From Flammeovirga pectinis (GTDB lineage Bacteria > Bacteroidota > Bacteroidia > Cytophagales > Flammeovirgaceae), in the NCBI RefSeq assembly GCF_003970675.1, contig NZ_CP034562.1, forward strand, positions 1,364,001 to 1,428,000: DNA of 64,000 bases, in the 5' to 3' direction. The translations under genes and the position numbers were made by a program. The notes beneath the pieces were generated by a model. The model had not been told where the DNA came from. It made no database searches and was given only the letters and a program-made list of their open reading frames with translations. This document shows, piece by piece, positions 53,601 through 63,226 of the stretch. Numbering within the stretch: position 1 is the stretch's first letter; each line of letters starts with the position of its first letter.

Positions 53601-53734
53601 TAGGTTACCTATGGAAAAGTGCAGATAATATCGATCCTGAAGCATCATTTACAAGTGGTAATGGGCAAGGTATTGAAATGTTTAACATGCCTTTACCGAG
53701 AACATTTGGTTTCAAATTAAACGCTAACTTCTAA
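50642..53734 (+). CDS. SusC/RagA-type TonB-linked outer-membrane protein
   Basis: A 1030-residue SusC-type transporter with a signal peptide (LFLMLTSMLILSAGYLHAQ), CarboxypepD-like domain (GNIIDASDKSPLPGVNVVIK), plug (VVIRGNAVLAGSNQPLYVVD, MSVLKGPAATALYGTRAING) and barrel ending FKLNANF. It is the paralogue of the minus-strand 46840 protein, facing the other way across the 715-bp region. The SusD partner gene is 11 nt downstream. Substrate is unknown, though divergence between the paired copies suggests two different ligands. Confidence 0.95.
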   Translation: MNKLFLMLTSMLILSAGYLHAQERTITGNIIDASDKSPLPGVNVVIKGTTTGAVTDFDGNFTILVTPGQDVLTFSFIGYKTTDMNIANSDNIKVKLETDAEELEEVVVTALGIKREERSLGYAVSEVKSEDLGENSSANLMNSLNGKVAGVQITPVSGPASSSNVVIRGNAVLAGSNQPLYVVDGVPMSNSNFDNASDADNGGIDTGDGLSSINPDDIEGMSVLKGPAATALYGTRAINGVILITTKSGADRKGLGIDFSTGVNFDVVGITPTMQNQYAHGTMGAFPTDPTSTDGNRMWGPKITPGMRTDAYYDGVERTVQHYDIYDQFYRNGVTFNNSVSLTGGNETSNVRFSYSNMSNTGNVENSTFDRHTFNVRGSTKLMNEKLTLDSRVTYTHTEASNRMSMGSSIYNYQRALMGIPNTISMDWMKNYKDANGRPIGYNDKNENPYWTMNEVSNKDRQDRMLGMLSLNYEFNENLNLIVRGGTDVTSFRQNTLDPLYTPYYEEGRAYERTNLQTENNMDFLLQYSKKFGNFDINTTVGGSYMYQLHDMTDAGSSRFTSQDQQHPAAGSDRFLSLSRYERAISSVYATASVGYKGFLFLDVSGRNDWSSTLPMGNNSYFYPSISGSWVFSDMDWDTPEWLSFGKLRASWAQVGSDTDPYSLYLQYNVDGNQGGYPGMGWNMGGVEGSTIPNYNLQPSMSSSYEFGLDLRLFDNKIGFDIAYYKQSATNQILGVDVSHGSGYSQALINAGEIQNQGVEMMINFSPVQTDNFRWDMMVTAAYNQNEVVSLTDGVESYLLMPTSGSVSVQAIPGESYGVIMGKTYERDGAGNVVVDENGLPLVSDDVSEIGNSIQPWMGGWRNTFSYKNVSLSVLIDGKFGGDIYSQTNASMYNNGKHEETLVGRDDYYNGGSWNPGNLVTTDGSPYTGSVDPEQYYRRVSQIDEQFVYDASFIKLREVSISYRLPAKTLDRTPFRNLSVTAYGNNLGYLWKSADNIDPEASFTSGNGQGIEMFNMPLPRTFGFKLNANF

Positions 53735-53745
53735 TCTAGACAACA

Positions 53746-55623
53746 ATGAAAAAATTATTAAAATATACAGCATTAGCAGGATCGATCTTATTGGCTTCGG
53801 CTTGTACGAAAGGTTTTGAAGAGATGAACGATAACGATTATACGAGTGGAGACATGGATCCAAAGTATCAGTTTACGTTTATACAAGCAAAATTATTTTC
53901 TAGCGGACACGAAGGGTACAGAGGTAACTTGATTATGGCTGGTCCTATGTCTGGAATTTCTATGAACCCACAATACACAACAGGTGCAGGTTTTAATAGA
54001 AGTGATGCCTTTACAGAAGCTACTTTTAGCTTGATATACAATGATATTGCTAAAAATATCGATGATATTCAAGTAAGAGTAAGTAAAGATATGGAACTGA
54101 ATGGAGAGGAAAATGGTGCTAAATTAGGTCAGATTGCTATAACAAAAGTAGTGAACTATCTAAGAGCAACCATGATGTACGGAGACATTCCTTATTCTCA
54201 GGCAGGTAAAGGGTACTCTCAAGGAATTCTTTACCCAGAATATGATAACCAAGAGTTTGTTTTTGAACAAATGGTGTCGGAGTTAAAAGTGGCTAGAGAT
54301 CAGATAAATGATGGGTCTACGTATAACGAAGATTTTTACTATAATGGTGATGCTTCAAGTTGGGCAAGGTTAGCGAACTCGTTGCTTATGAAAATCGGTA
54401 TTTTTATGTCGAGTGCTGACCCAAATAAAGGTAAGGAAATTTTTAACGAAGCGTATACAAATTCAGCAGGTTACATTAGTTCTTTAGCAGAATCTGCTGT
54501 TTTAGGACATAATGAATCTGGTGGTCCTTGGGGACAAACAGTCAATGGATCTGGAGCTGCCAACGAAGGTAGAGTAGGTGGTGTTTCTTACCATTTCTTC
54601 TCGGATATGTCGTTAGAATCTATGCAGAAAAGAAAAGATCCACGTTTATTTTGGGTGGCTTCTCATATAGATAATTCGGGTTCTTCTACAGCTGCATTTA
54701 CAGATGTATCTGCTTACACAAATTATAACCCGTTTGCTTACGATGATTCTAATGGAAGTGAGTTCAAAAGAATTCATTACAGAGGTGCAAAATCTGGCGA
54801 TAGACCTGATGGTAATAGAGGAGTATATCAAAAAGGTGATCAAGTAATGTATTCTGCGTTTACTATTCAGTCTAGAGATGATGATGGTAATTACATTAAT
54901 AATATGGGCTATTCTTTCCAAGATGGAGGACAATATGCTCAATTAGTAGCAGTAAACCCTAATACAATTTTAAACGCAACGTCGCCATCTATGATTATGG
55001 GTTCTGATGAAGTGCATTTTATGATTGCCGAAGCAGCAGAAAGAGGTTGGATTGGTGCAAGTTCTGTAGATCACTTTAGAATGGGTATAGAACAAGCCAT
55101 TAAAAAGTACCCTCAATTTTATGCTGGTCAAGATTATGTAACTGCTTTTGTAGATTTATACAAAGAACAAACTGAGCCAGGTTATTTATGGGATGTGGCA
55201 GTAGAAGAATATATCACACAAGAAGTGAATGCATATTCTAGCTCTGCAAATAAATTAGAGGATGTAATTTACCAACATTGGTTATCACAAATTGGAAATG
55301 GTTACAATGCTTTTGCAATTTGGAATAGAACGCATCTTCCTTCAATTGTTCCTGTAAATATGAACGGAGAGAATAAAGATGTAACGTTACCTGTTTATGA
55401 TAAAGACCCAATAACAGACGAAACGGCAACGCCATCAGGTACGGTATCTGTAGAACTTCATACAGGTGGTATTACAAATGGAATTAGACCTTCTCGTTTT
55501 CCTTATCCAAACAGAGAATTTACAGTAAATCCAACAAATGTTGGTAAAGCAGTATCTAGTCAGGAGGGTGGAAATCCTTCTTCAGACTTTATCTCTGCTT
55601 ACCAATGGATGAGCTTTAGATAA
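53746..55623 (+). CDS. SusD/RagB-type outer-membrane lipoprotein (SusD-like 2 group)
   Basis: A 625-residue lipoprotein (lipobox LLASACTKG) with the family signature FEEMNDNDYTSGDMDPKYQF, the helix YGDIPYSQAGKGYSQ, and MGSDEVHFMIAEAAERG. It pairs with the SusC-type barrel 11 nt upstream, and ends before a hairpin terminator. No glycoside hydrolase, peptidase or sensor is encoded next to it, so it is not a normal complete polysaccharide-utilisation locus. Confidence 0.9.
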   Translation: MKKLLKYTALAGSILLASACTKGFEEMNDNDYTSGDMDPKYQFTFIQAKLFSSGHEGYRGNLIMAGPMSGISMNPQYTTGAGFNRSDAFTEATFSLIYNDIAKNIDDIQVRVSKDMELNGEENGAKLGQIAITKVVNYLRATMMYGDIPYSQAGKGYSQGILYPEYDNQEFVFEQMVSELKVARDQINDGSTYNEDFYYNGDASSWARLANSLLMKIGIFMSSADPNKGKEIFNEAYTNSAGYISSLAESAVLGHNESGGPWGQTVNGSGAANEGRVGGVSYHFFSDMSLESMQKRKDPRLFWVASHIDNSGSSTAAFTDVSAYTNYNPFAYDDSNGSEFKRIHYRGAKSGDRPDGNRGVYQKGDQVMYSAFTIQSRDDDGNYINNMGYSFQDGGQYAQLVAVNPNTILNATSPSMIMGSDEVHFMIAEAAERGWIGASSVDHFRMGIEQAIKKYPQFYAGQDYVTAFVDLYKEQTEPGYLWDVAVEEYITQEVNAYSSSANKLEDVIYQHWLSQIGNGYNAFAIWNRTHLPSIVPVNMNGENKDVTLPVYDKDPITDETATPSGTVSVELHTGGITNGIRPSRFPYPNREFTVNPTNVGKAVSSQEGGNPSSDFISAYQWMSFR

Positions 55624-55646
55624 TAATAGATTTCTTTAAGAAGTAG

Positions 55647-55683
55647 AAAGGTTGCTTTTGTTTATCAAGAGCAGCCTTTTTTT
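55647..55683 (+). terminator. Terminator of the + strand SusC/SusD operon
   Basis: AAAGGTTGCT (55647-55656) pairs with AGCAGCCTTT (55670-55679), one G-U pair, followed by Ts. Confidence 0.75.
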
Positions 55684-55853
55684 ATGCTTTTTACTATTGT
55701 TTTTAAGTTGTGTTTTATTAAAATATTCATTCTAAAATCCATTTTAAGTTGCTGATAGTCAGAAAATAAGAAAACATGGTATTAATCAGTAAATTCTAAA
55801 CATTTCAGAAGCTTTTTTTGTAGACTTATTGAAACCTAGAATTAATTATTATC

Positions 55854-56405
55854 ATGAAATTACTATCATATCTTTTAATTGCTTGTACTACTTTTTTATT
55901 ATCGTGTGAGACTTATTCAGATCCTTCAATTTTAGAACTTGAAAACACCAATATAATAAGCAGTGCAAATTGGAGCATATCCAATGTTACCTACACTACT
56001 AATTTTGACCCAAATACTCGTGATGTTTCATCTACAATGAGTTATGGTCCAGGAGAAGTTTCTGTGGATTACTCAGTTACCGCTCAACTTAATGGGATTG
56101 TTAATTGGGAAACAAACCAAGCTTTAGATAAAGGACATATTTATAGATATTTTAGTGTAGAAGAATACCAATTATTTACTGAAGGATTACACGAATCGGA
56201 GTGGGGATACAGAGAATCTAATGTTCAAAGTACAAGCACCAAAAATTATCAATTGGCTGTATTTGTAGTAGACAATACTAGATTTAGAATACGTATTTAT
56301 GATGATGAACCGGATAGGTTATTTTGCTATTATGATCGAAGTGAAAGGTCTGAAGGGGTTACTTATAAATTTCATTTAGAATTTTGGATGGACAAAGTAG
56401 ATTAA
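55854..56405 (+). CDS. Lipoprotein of unknown function
   Basis: A 183-residue protein with a lipobox (TTFLLSCETYSD) followed by a beta-rich acidic mature domain without a recognised motif (SYGPGEVSVDYSVTA, LAVFVVDNTRFRIRIYDD). It reads alone between a terminator and a convergent reductase gene. Function unknown. Confidence 0.6.
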   Translation: MKLLSYLLIACTTFLLSCETYSDPSILELENTNIISSANWSISNVTYTTNFDPNTRDVSSTMSYGPGEVSVDYSVTAQLNGIVNWETNQALDKGHIYRYFSVEEYQLFTEGLHESEWGYRESNVQSTSTKNYQLAVFVVDNTRFRIRIYDDEPDRLFCYYDRSERSEGVTYKFHLEFWMDKVD

Positions 56406-56420
56406 AGAAAATACAAATAA

Positions 56421-56954
56421 TTATTTTCTTATGTATCTCAATTCTATAATACCTGATTGATATTGTTTACTAGAAATTAAATCAAAAGTTGTTTTAGTAC
56501 CAATTGGCTGGAAAAGAGGTATACCGGTACCAATCACTACAGGAATAATAAATAAACGGAGTTCATCAATAAGTCTATGATCTTCTAAAAGTGCATTCAC
56601 TTTCCCTCCGCCAACAAGCCAAATGTCTTTCTCGTTCTCTTCTTCTTTTAGCACTTTAATTTGTTCAATAATGTCTTCGTGTAAAAAAGTGACGTATGCA
56701 TCGTTATCACTTTCGCTAGATTTAGTAATTACAAAGTTACGTTTACCAGTATAAGGAAATTCTACATCTAGGCTTTGGATTTTCTGATAGGTCGAATTGC
56801 CCATAATTGTGGTGTCAATACTATCAAAGAATTCTTGATAGCCATAACGTTCTTTTTCGGGGTTTGTGAAATCGTCTAACCATTCTATACCTCCTTTAGA
56901 ATCAGCTATTTTCCCGTCTATACTTGTAGCAATGTAACAGATTATTTTTCTCAT
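56421..56954 (-). CDS. Dihydrofolate reductase-like protein (RibD C-terminal family)
   Basis: A 177-residue protein with the family start RKIICYIATSIDGKIADSKG and GGIEWLDDF, the NADPH-site stretch DIWLVGGGKVNALL (about 115-128) and the end LRLFIIPVVIGTGIPLF. This group of DHFR-fold reductases has no firm substrate; some members act on pterins or nitro compounds. It is monocistronic, convergent with the lipoprotein gene. Confidence 0.88.
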   Translation of the reverse strand: MRKIICYIATSIDGKIADSKGGIEWLDDFTNPEKERYGYQEFFDSIDTTIMGNSTYQKIQSLDVEFPYTGKRNFVITKSSESDNDAYVTFLHEDIIEQIKVLKEEENEKDIWLVGGGKVNALLEDHRLIDELRLFIIPVVIGTGIPLFQPIGTKTTFDLISSKQYQSGIIELRYIRK

Positions 56955-57235
56955 GGGTTGTTAAATTTTTAGATCAGTATTTGTAGAAGTTAACAAAATA
57001 AATCTGACTATACAAAAAGTTGTAAATGTGTTTTTAAGTAGTAATGTAAATAATTATTTAATTTAAATATATTGTTTTTAAGGTAGTTAAGAGGGTTTTT
57101 GACACGATTGTAATTGAATTATAAAAAGATGTGATTAATTGTAGAAATTACAATAATTATTAAACAATTTTGTGTCTTACTCGTATATAGTTAGTATATT
57201 ATTTAAAAGGAATCTATCAAATTTATACATATAAT

Positions 57236-57475
57236 ATGAAGCCAATCAAATTAGGATCAATACAGCTTATGCCAATTGCTCAATTAGGCATTTTATTAAC
57301 AATAATATTATTAGGTGCTTGGGCAGTTATTAAAACGCTTTTAGTGTCTAAAGGAATAGATGTTCCGCAACGTTATTACGTATATGTACCGGTGCTGATT
57401 TTTTCTAGTGTTTGGCCTTTTATGATTAGTAGAGGAATAGAAGAAAACCCTGAATTTGAACCGGAAAATAAATAG
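57236..57475 (+). CDS. Small two-helix membrane protein of unknown function
   Basis: A 79-residue protein with two hydrophobic helices (IAQLGILLTIILLGAWAVI and YVYVPVLIFSSVWPFMI), short linkers and an acidic tail (ENPEFEPENK). No family recognised. The upstream gap 56955-57235 shows no clear promoter. The gene is closed by a strong bidirectional terminator shared with the TRIC gene. Confidence 0.55.
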   Translation: MKPIKLGSIQLMPIAQLGILLTIILLGAWAVIKTLLVSKGIDVPQRYYVYVPVLIFSSVWPFMISRGIEENPEFEPENK

Positions 57476-57493
57476 AAAGTATATAATTTGAAT

Positions 57494-57533
57494 AAAAAAA
57501 GGTGATACATTACTAAATGTATCACCTTTTTTT
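57494..57533. terminator. Bidirectional terminator between convergent genes
   Basis: GGTGATACATT (57501-57511) and AATGTATCACC (57516-57526) form a perfect stem, extended by A7/T7 tracts on the two sides (57494-57500 and 57527-57533). The stop codon of the minus-strand gene lies in the T-tract. Confidence 0.92.
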
Positions 57534-58149
57534 ATTCGTCTTCTTTATAAATAGAAGGTAGTGTTATTTCTTTATAAACTACAATTAATCTTAGTACTAT
57601 AATTAAAGCAATAGGAAGCAATTGATAGATACCGTCTTTACATTCAAAATGTACAAGAAGAATGTAGAAACCACCACCAATAATACTCACTGTAGCGTAA
57701 ATTTCTTTCTGGAAAATTACAGGTATTTCGTTAACTAAAATATCTCTTGATACACCGCCAAAAGCTCCAGTAATAACTCCTAAAATAATACAGATTGTAT
57801 AATTTAAATCAAACGATAAACCAACCTGAACCCCTATAACGGTAAATAAGGCCAGACCTATGGTATCAAACAATAAAAGTTGAACGCGTAAAATCTCTAA
57901 TCGATCTTGGAATACCATGGCAAAAACTGCCCCTCCAAGAATAAAATAGATATAATTGGGGTCCGTAATCCAAAATATATCTCTCCCTTCGATAAGGATA
58001 TCCCTTAACGTTCCTCCTCCCACAGCAGTTACAAAGGCTACTATGAGAACACCAAATGGATCAAGTCGCTTATTCATAGCAACTAGCGCCCCAGAAATTG
58101 CCAAGGCAAAAGATCCAATAATACCTATATAGTAAAATATTTCTTCCAT
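57532..58149 (-). CDS. TRIC-family (YicG/UPF0126) membrane protein
   Basis: I start this at the ATG at 58149 (205 residues); the GTG at 58194 adds only a short hydrophobic lead that is not typical. The protein is a tandem repeat of three helices with GGG turns: VTAVGGGTLRDI (about 40) and GAFGGVSRDILVN (about 125). This is the family of trimeric intracellular cation channels and prokaryotic homologues that conduct monovalent cations. It is encoded divergently from dnaE. Confidence 0.85.
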   Translation of the reverse strand: MEEIFYYIGIIGSFALAISGALVAMNKRLDPFGVLIVAFVTAVGGGTLRDILIEGRDIFWITDPNYIYFILGGAVFAMVFQDRLEILRVQLLLFDTIGLALFTVIGVQVGLSFDLNYTICIILGVITGAFGGVSRDILVNEIPVIFQKEIYATVSIIGGGFYILLVHFECKDGIYQLLPIALIIVLRLIVVYKEITLPSIYKEDE

Positions 58150-58386
58150 GTGCTTAAAAATTTGTGCGCAAAGATTAAAAAAAAAATATAGCACACAATA
58201 CTTCTTTAGTGAAAAAATGTAAACAGTTTAAAATCAGTTGCTAGTAAAATTAATAAACGGTCTTAGTTGCTAGTAGTCAGCTTGTTGGGTACTCAAAATT
58301 TGAAATATTTTAATACTAAATTAGATTAAGATTTTGTGGATAATTTTTCTATTTTTGTAACCTCAAATTTAGAAAGACATCCTGCA

Positions 58387-61300
58387 ATGGCATATATCAT
58401 ATACGATACGGAAACCACAGGTTTACCGAAGAACTTTAATGCACCAATAACAGATCTAGAAAACTGGCCAAGAGTGGTTCAACTCGCATGGCAGTTACAC
58501 GATGATCATGGTAAATTAATTAAGGCGCAAAACTTAATTGTGAAGCCTGATGGATATACCATACCATTTAATGCAACAAAAGTTCACGGTATTACTACAG
58601 ATCATGCAATTGAACATGGCCACGATCTGAAAGGGGTATTAGAAGAGTTTCGTATTGACCTAGCCAAAGCAGATAGACAAATTGGTCATAACCTACAATT
58701 TGATATCAATGTAACGGGTGCAGAATTTTTACGTTGCGACCTAGAAAGTGAAATAATGAGTGTTGAGGTAATCGACACCATGATTTCTTCTACAGAATTT
58801 TGTGCATTGCCTGGTGGTAGAGGTGGTAAATTTAAATCACCATCACTAACAGAACTTCATAATAAATTATTTGGAGTTCCGTTTGCAGACGCCCATGATG
58901 CGGCGTATGATGTTGATGCTACAGCAAGATGTTTCTTTGGATTAATAGAGCATGGTGTTGTTGTTCCAATTCATGATGTTCCCGTAGAAGAAGTTGTTTA
59001 CGAAGCTCCTGACTTAGACGAAGCCAATTTTGCGTCTAAAACGCAGGCAACAGAATTAGGCAGAGGTAAGGTGAGCAGGGAAGAAGGTTTAGCACGTTTA
59101 AAAGATGTGCAATTTACCCATTTACATACCCATACTCAGTTTTCTATTCTTAGAGCTACCTGTACTATTGCAGATTTGGTGGCTAAATCTCAAGAAGAAG
59201 GTTGCGAAGCAGTTTGTCTTACCGATCATGGTAATATGTATACTGCCTATCACTTTGTTCGCGATGTTTTAAAAGCAGAATTAAAACCGATTATTGGTTT
59301 AGAATTTTACATTGTAAAAGAGCATAAGAAAAGGAAATTTACAAGAGATGATCCAGACAGAAGAGCATCGCAGGTATTGATTGCTAAAAACAAGGCAGGA
59401 TATCATAACCTTGCAAAATTATCTTCTCAAGGATTTATTGATGGCGCATATACAGACAGAGATGGTACATATGCTAGAATCGATAAAGAACTTCTTTTAG
59501 AGTATAAAGGAGATTTAATTGCAACGACTGGCGGATTACAAAGTCCTGTAAATAACCTTATCCTTAATGTGGGAGAGGAACAAGCAGAGCAAGAATTTGT
59601 TTGGTGGTTAGAGAATTTTCAAGATGATTTTTATATAGAACTTTGTAGACATGGCTTAGAAGAAGAAGACCATGTAAATGAAGTTTTATTACGTTTTGCA
59701 GAGAAATATGGTGTAAAGTATTTTGCAGCAAACAACGTTTATTATATAAATGAGGAAGGATCTGATGCACACGATATTTTATTATGTGTAAAAGATGGAG
59801 AGAAAAAATCGACCCCTATTGGTAGAGGAAGAGGTTTTCGCTTTGGTTTTCCTAATAGCCAGTTTTATTTTAAATCTGGCCAAGAAATGAAAGAGTTATT
59901 CTATGATTTACCCGAAGCTATAGAATGTACTCAAGAGGTTGTAGATAAAATTGAGCCTTATAAGTTACAACGCGATGTACTTCTACCAGCTTTCGATATT
60001 CCAGAAGAGTTTGTTAACCCTGAAGATGCGATTGATGGAAAGAAAAGAGGTGAAAATGCATTTTTAAAGCATTTAACATACGTTGGTGCAGAAAAAAGAT
60101 ACGGTACAATTACAGAAGATATAAAAGAACGTCTTGATTTTGAATTGGCAACAATTGAGAATACGGGGTATCCGGGTTACTTCTTAATTGTACAAGATTT
60201 TACTACGGAAGCAAGAAATATGGGTGTTTCTGTAGGTCCTGGTCGTGGTTCTGCTGCAGGTTCTGCTGTAGCTTATGCAATTGGTATTACCAATGTTGAT
60301 CCTATTAAATATGATCTTCTATTTGAGAGATTCCTTAATCCAGACCGTGTATCTCTACCCGATATTGATATTGATTTTGATGATGAGGGTAGACAGAAGA
60401 TCATAAACTGGGTAGTTGATAAATACGGTTTTAATCAAGTATCTCATATTATTACTTATGGTACAATGGCGGCAAAATCGTCTATTAAAGATACCGCAAG
60501 GGTAATGGATTTACCTTTAAGTGATTCAGACCGTTTGGCAAAGCTTGTTCCAGACATGAAGCTGAAAAAGCTTTTTGGAATGAGTGATCAACAGTTAGAA
60601 GATAAATTGAATTCTGAACAAATGGAAATGGCCAATCAGTTAAAAGCTGTTGCCGAAGAACATAGTTTAGAAGGTCAAGTTTTAAATACAGCAAGGGTAT
60701 TAGAAGGATCAATTAGAAATACAGGTATTCATGCCTGTGGTATTATTATCACACCAGATGATATTACAAAATTTATTCCTGTAACTACCGCCAAAGATGC
60801 AGACTTGCTTGTTACTCAGTTTGATAACTCAGTAGTAGAGAATGCAGGAATGCTAAAAATGGACTTCTTAGGATTGAGAACTTTATCGATCATTAAGGAT
60901 GCTATTAAATTAATTAAATTAAGACATGGAATACAAATCGACCCAGATGATATTCCATTAGATGATAGAAAGACATACGAACTGTATCAACGTGGAGAGA
61001 CCAACGGTACTTTCCAATTTGAATCAGCTGGTATGCAAAAGCACTTAAGAGCACTAAAACCCGATGTTTTTGGTGATTTGATCGCCATGAACGCCCTGTA
61101 TAGACCAGGTCCTTTGGAATACATTCCTAACTTTATCGCCCGTAAACATGGTGATGAAGAGATTGTATATGATATTCCAAAAATGGATGAATACCTTGCA
61201 GAAACGTACGGTATTACGGTTTATCAAGAACAGGTAATGCTCTTGTCGCAATCTTTGGCAGGGTTTACCAAAGGTGAAGCGGATATGCTTCGTAAGGCAA

Positions 61301-62652
61301 TGGGTAAGAAAATTTTCGCCTTACTAGAGCAACTGAAACCTAAGTTTATTGAAGGGGGAACAGGCAATGGTCACGACCAGAAAGCACTTGAAAAAGTATG
61401 GACTGACTGGGAAGCCTTTGCAGCCTATGCATTTAACAAGTCTCACTCGACATGTTATTCTGTAGTTGCCTTCCATACTGGGTATCTAAAAGCAAATTAC
61501 CCAGCAGAATATATGGCATCTGTGCTTACGCATAATATGAGCGATATCAAGAAGGTAACGTTCTTTATGGAAGAGTGTAGTAGAATGGGTATTCCTGTTT
61601 TAGGACCAGATGTAAACGAATCGGAGTACAAATTCTCTGTCAACTCAGAAGGAGCCATTCGCTTTGGATTAGGAGCTGTAAAAGGAATTGGTTCAGGGCC
61701 AATTAATGCTATTATTGAAGGGCGCGAAGAAAAACCTTACGAATCTATTTTTGATTTTGTAGAGCGTGTAAATCTAAAAGCTGTTAACCGTAAGGTAATG
61801 GAAAGTTTAGCATATGCAGGTTCTTTTGATAATTATGAATTTCATAGAGCACAATACTTCCATATTCCTGAAGGAGAGAAATATTCTGGTATAGATCTTA
61901 TTTTACGTTACGGAAACAGGGTGCAAGCGGATAAACTCTCTGCCCAAGCCTCTTTATTTGGTAGTTCAACTGGTGGTTCTGTGCCACCTCCAAAATTACC
62001 AGAATTAGAACAATGGTCTAAATTAGTAGAGCTTAGATTCGAGAAAGAAGTTGTAGGTTTCTTTATTTCAGGGCATCCTTTAGATATGTACAGAATGGAA
62101 TTAGATAATTTCTGTATTCCTGTTAAAAATATTGATTTACACAAGCAGCAAGAAATCAAAGTCGGAGGTATGATTACCGAAGCAAAAATTCTTGAAAGTA
62201 AAAACGGTAATAAGTTTGGTATCCTTACTTTAGAAGATTACGAACAAACCACGCAAATGGCAATGTTTGGAGAAAACTTCAACCTTAACAAGCACTTCTT
62301 AAACGAAGGTGATTTTGTATGTATATTAGGTCAGGTAAAAGAAAATTATAGAACTCCGGGTCTTTGGGAATTAAGCCCCAAAAAGATAATGCCGTTATCT
62401 TCTGTAAAAGATCAATTCTGTAAAGGAATAGATTTATCTATAGATGTTGTGGCTTTAACAGACGATACTATTATGGAATTAGTTTCTATAGTTTCTGAAC
62501 ATCAGGGTACTAGAGAAATGTCTTTAGAAGTAATTTCTAGAGAAGATAATATGGTAGTTAATTTATTCTCAAGATCTTATAAAGTTGATCCTTCTACAGA
62601 GTTACTAAATGAGCTAGATCAGTTAGAAGGGATAGAATACAGAGTATTTTAA
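58387..62652 (+). CDS. dnaE: DNA polymerase III alpha subunit with N-terminal proofreading exonuclease domain
   Basis: I start this at the ATG at 58387 (1421 residues). The longer frame from a GTG at 58336 runs through a -7 element (TATTTTTG, 58350-58357), and the exonuclease motif YDTETTGLPK begins right after this ATG. Residues 1-~200 are a DnaQ-type DEDDh exonuclease: D7, E9, D106 (IGHNLQFD), H170 and D175. The PHP domain begins near 243 (THLHTHTQFSILRATC). The catalytic aspartates are in PDIDIDFDDEGR near 657; the OB-fold and C-terminal region follow. The fusion supplies proofreading on the same chain, as in many Bacteroidota. Confidence 0.96.
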   Translation: MAYIIYDTETTGLPKNFNAPITDLENWPRVVQLAWQLHDDHGKLIKAQNLIVKPDGYTIPFNATKVHGITTDHAIEHGHDLKGVLEEFRIDLAKADRQIGHNLQFDINVTGAEFLRCDLESEIMSVEVIDTMISSTEFCALPGGRGGKFKSPSLTELHNKLFGVPFADAHDAAYDVDATARCFFGLIEHGVVVPIHDVPVEEVVYEAPDLDEANFASKTQATELGRGKVSREEGLARLKDVQFTHLHTHTQFSILRATCTIADLVAKSQEEGCEAVCLTDHGNMYTAYHFVRDVLKAELKPIIGLEFYIVKEHKKRKFTRDDPDRRASQVLIAKNKAGYHNLAKLSSQGFIDGAYTDRDGTYARIDKELLLEYKGDLIATTGGLQSPVNNLILNVGEEQAEQEFVWWLENFQDDFYIELCRHGLEEEDHVNEVLLRFAEKYGVKYFAANNVYYINEEGSDAHDILLCVKDGEKKSTPIGRGRGFRFGFPNSQFYFKSGQEMKELFYDLPEAIECTQEVVDKIEPYKLQRDVLLPAFDIPEEFVNPEDAIDGKKRGENAFLKHLTYVGAEKRYGTITEDIKERLDFELATIENTGYPGYFLIVQDFTTEARNMGVSVGPGRGSAAGSAVAYAIGITNVDPIKYDLLFERFLNPDRVSLPDIDIDFDDEGRQKIINWVVDKYGFNQVSHIITYGTMAAKSSIKDTARVMDLPLSDSDRLAKLVPDMKLKKLFGMSDQQLEDKLNSEQMEMANQLKAVAEEHSLEGQVLNTARVLEGSIRNTGIHACGIIITPDDITKFIPVTTAKDADLLVTQFDNSVVENAGMLKMDFLGLRTLSIIKDAIKLIKLRHGIQIDPDDIPLDDRKTYELYQRGETNGTFQFESAGMQKHLRALKPDVFGDLIAMNALYRPGPLEYIPNFIARKHGDEEIVYDIPKMDEYLAETYGITVYQEQVMLLSQSLAGFTKGEADMLRKAMGKKIFALLEQLKPKFIEGGTGNGHDQKALEKVWTDWEAFAAYAFNKSHSTCYSVVAFHTGYLKANYPAEYMASVLTHNMSDIKKVTFFMEECSRMGIPVLGPDVNESEYKFSVNSEGAIRFGLGAVKGIGSGPINAIIEGREEKPYESIFDFVERVNLKAVNRKVMESLAYAGSFDNYEFHRAQYFHIPEGEKYSGIDLILRYGNRVQADKLSAQASLFGSSTGGSVPPPKLPELEQWSKLVELRFEKEVVGFFISGHPLDMYRMELDNFCIPVKNIDLHKQQEIKVGGMITEAKILESKNGNKFGILTLEDYEQTTQMAMFGENFNLNKHFLNEGDFVCILGQVKENYRTPGLWELSPKKIMPLSSVKDQFCKGIDLSIDVVALTDDTIMELVSIVSEHQGTREMSLEVISREDNMVVNLFSRSYKVDPSTELLNELDQLEGIEYRVF

Positions 62653-62867
62653 GCCAATATTTACCGTCTTTTTGAAAAAAATATTAATGATTTTAATCAA
62701 TGCGTATTTGAAAATATTATTGAAATACCATTTTAAAGTGTAAATTATAAAAAAATTATATTTCAATATTAACAGTTAAGTCAATATATAATTTTGTTTT
62801 AATTGGTAAATGTATCTGATACGTTTATTATTTAACTGTATTGCAACTAATTAGAATGTGTAAATAA

Positions 62868-62899
62868 TTTGCAAATTGAGATATATACATTTATTTTTG
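62868..62899 (+). promoter_or_regulatory. Bacteroidota promoter of the 62950 gene
   Basis: TTTG at 62868-62871 and TATTTTTG at 62892-62899 are spaced by 20 nt; the predicted transcription start near 62905 leaves a ~45-nt leader. The longer ORF from 62869 would begin inside the -33 element, so the ATG at 62950 is the start. Confidence 0.65.
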
Positions 62900-62949
62900 T
62901 ACCATTAATAATACAAGAATTTATATCTGTTGCAATAATTTTAATAATC

Positions 62950-63204
62950 ATGAGCCAAATAGCAATCGTTGCTGCAGCTGAAGCTGCATTAGACAAATTA
63001 ACTAAATTGAATAAAAAAGGGGAGTACGATCAACAAGTTAATGACTTGAATTGGGTACTTGCTAGTTTTAAAAATGATGGCAACCCAGAAGGCGTTTATC
63101 AAAAAGTTGCTGAAGCACAAACAGTCCTTGCTGCTTTAAAAACAAAGAAGCCAAGAAGCGTAGCTAAATCTTTAATGGATACATTAGCAAAAGCGTTGGC
63201 TTAG
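62950..63204 (+). CDS. Small alpha-helical protein of unknown function
   Basis: An 84-residue basic helical protein (VAAAEAALDKLTKLNKKGEY, then LAALKTKKPRSVAKSLMDTL). No signal or membrane segment and no recognised family. It has a good promoter and a terminator of its own, which suggests a well-expressed single gene. Confidence 0.6.
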   Translation: MSQIAIVAAAEAALDKLTKLNKKGEYDQQVNDLNWVLASFKNDGNPEGVYQKVAEAQTVLAALKTKKPRSVAKSLMDTLAKALA

Positions 63205-63226
63205 TCCAAAAATTCAAAAAGATTAG

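Noticed and set aside
58336-58386. Extended start (GTG) for dnaE
   Set aside because: It would translate through a -7 promoter element and adds 17 residues before the conserved exonuclease start.
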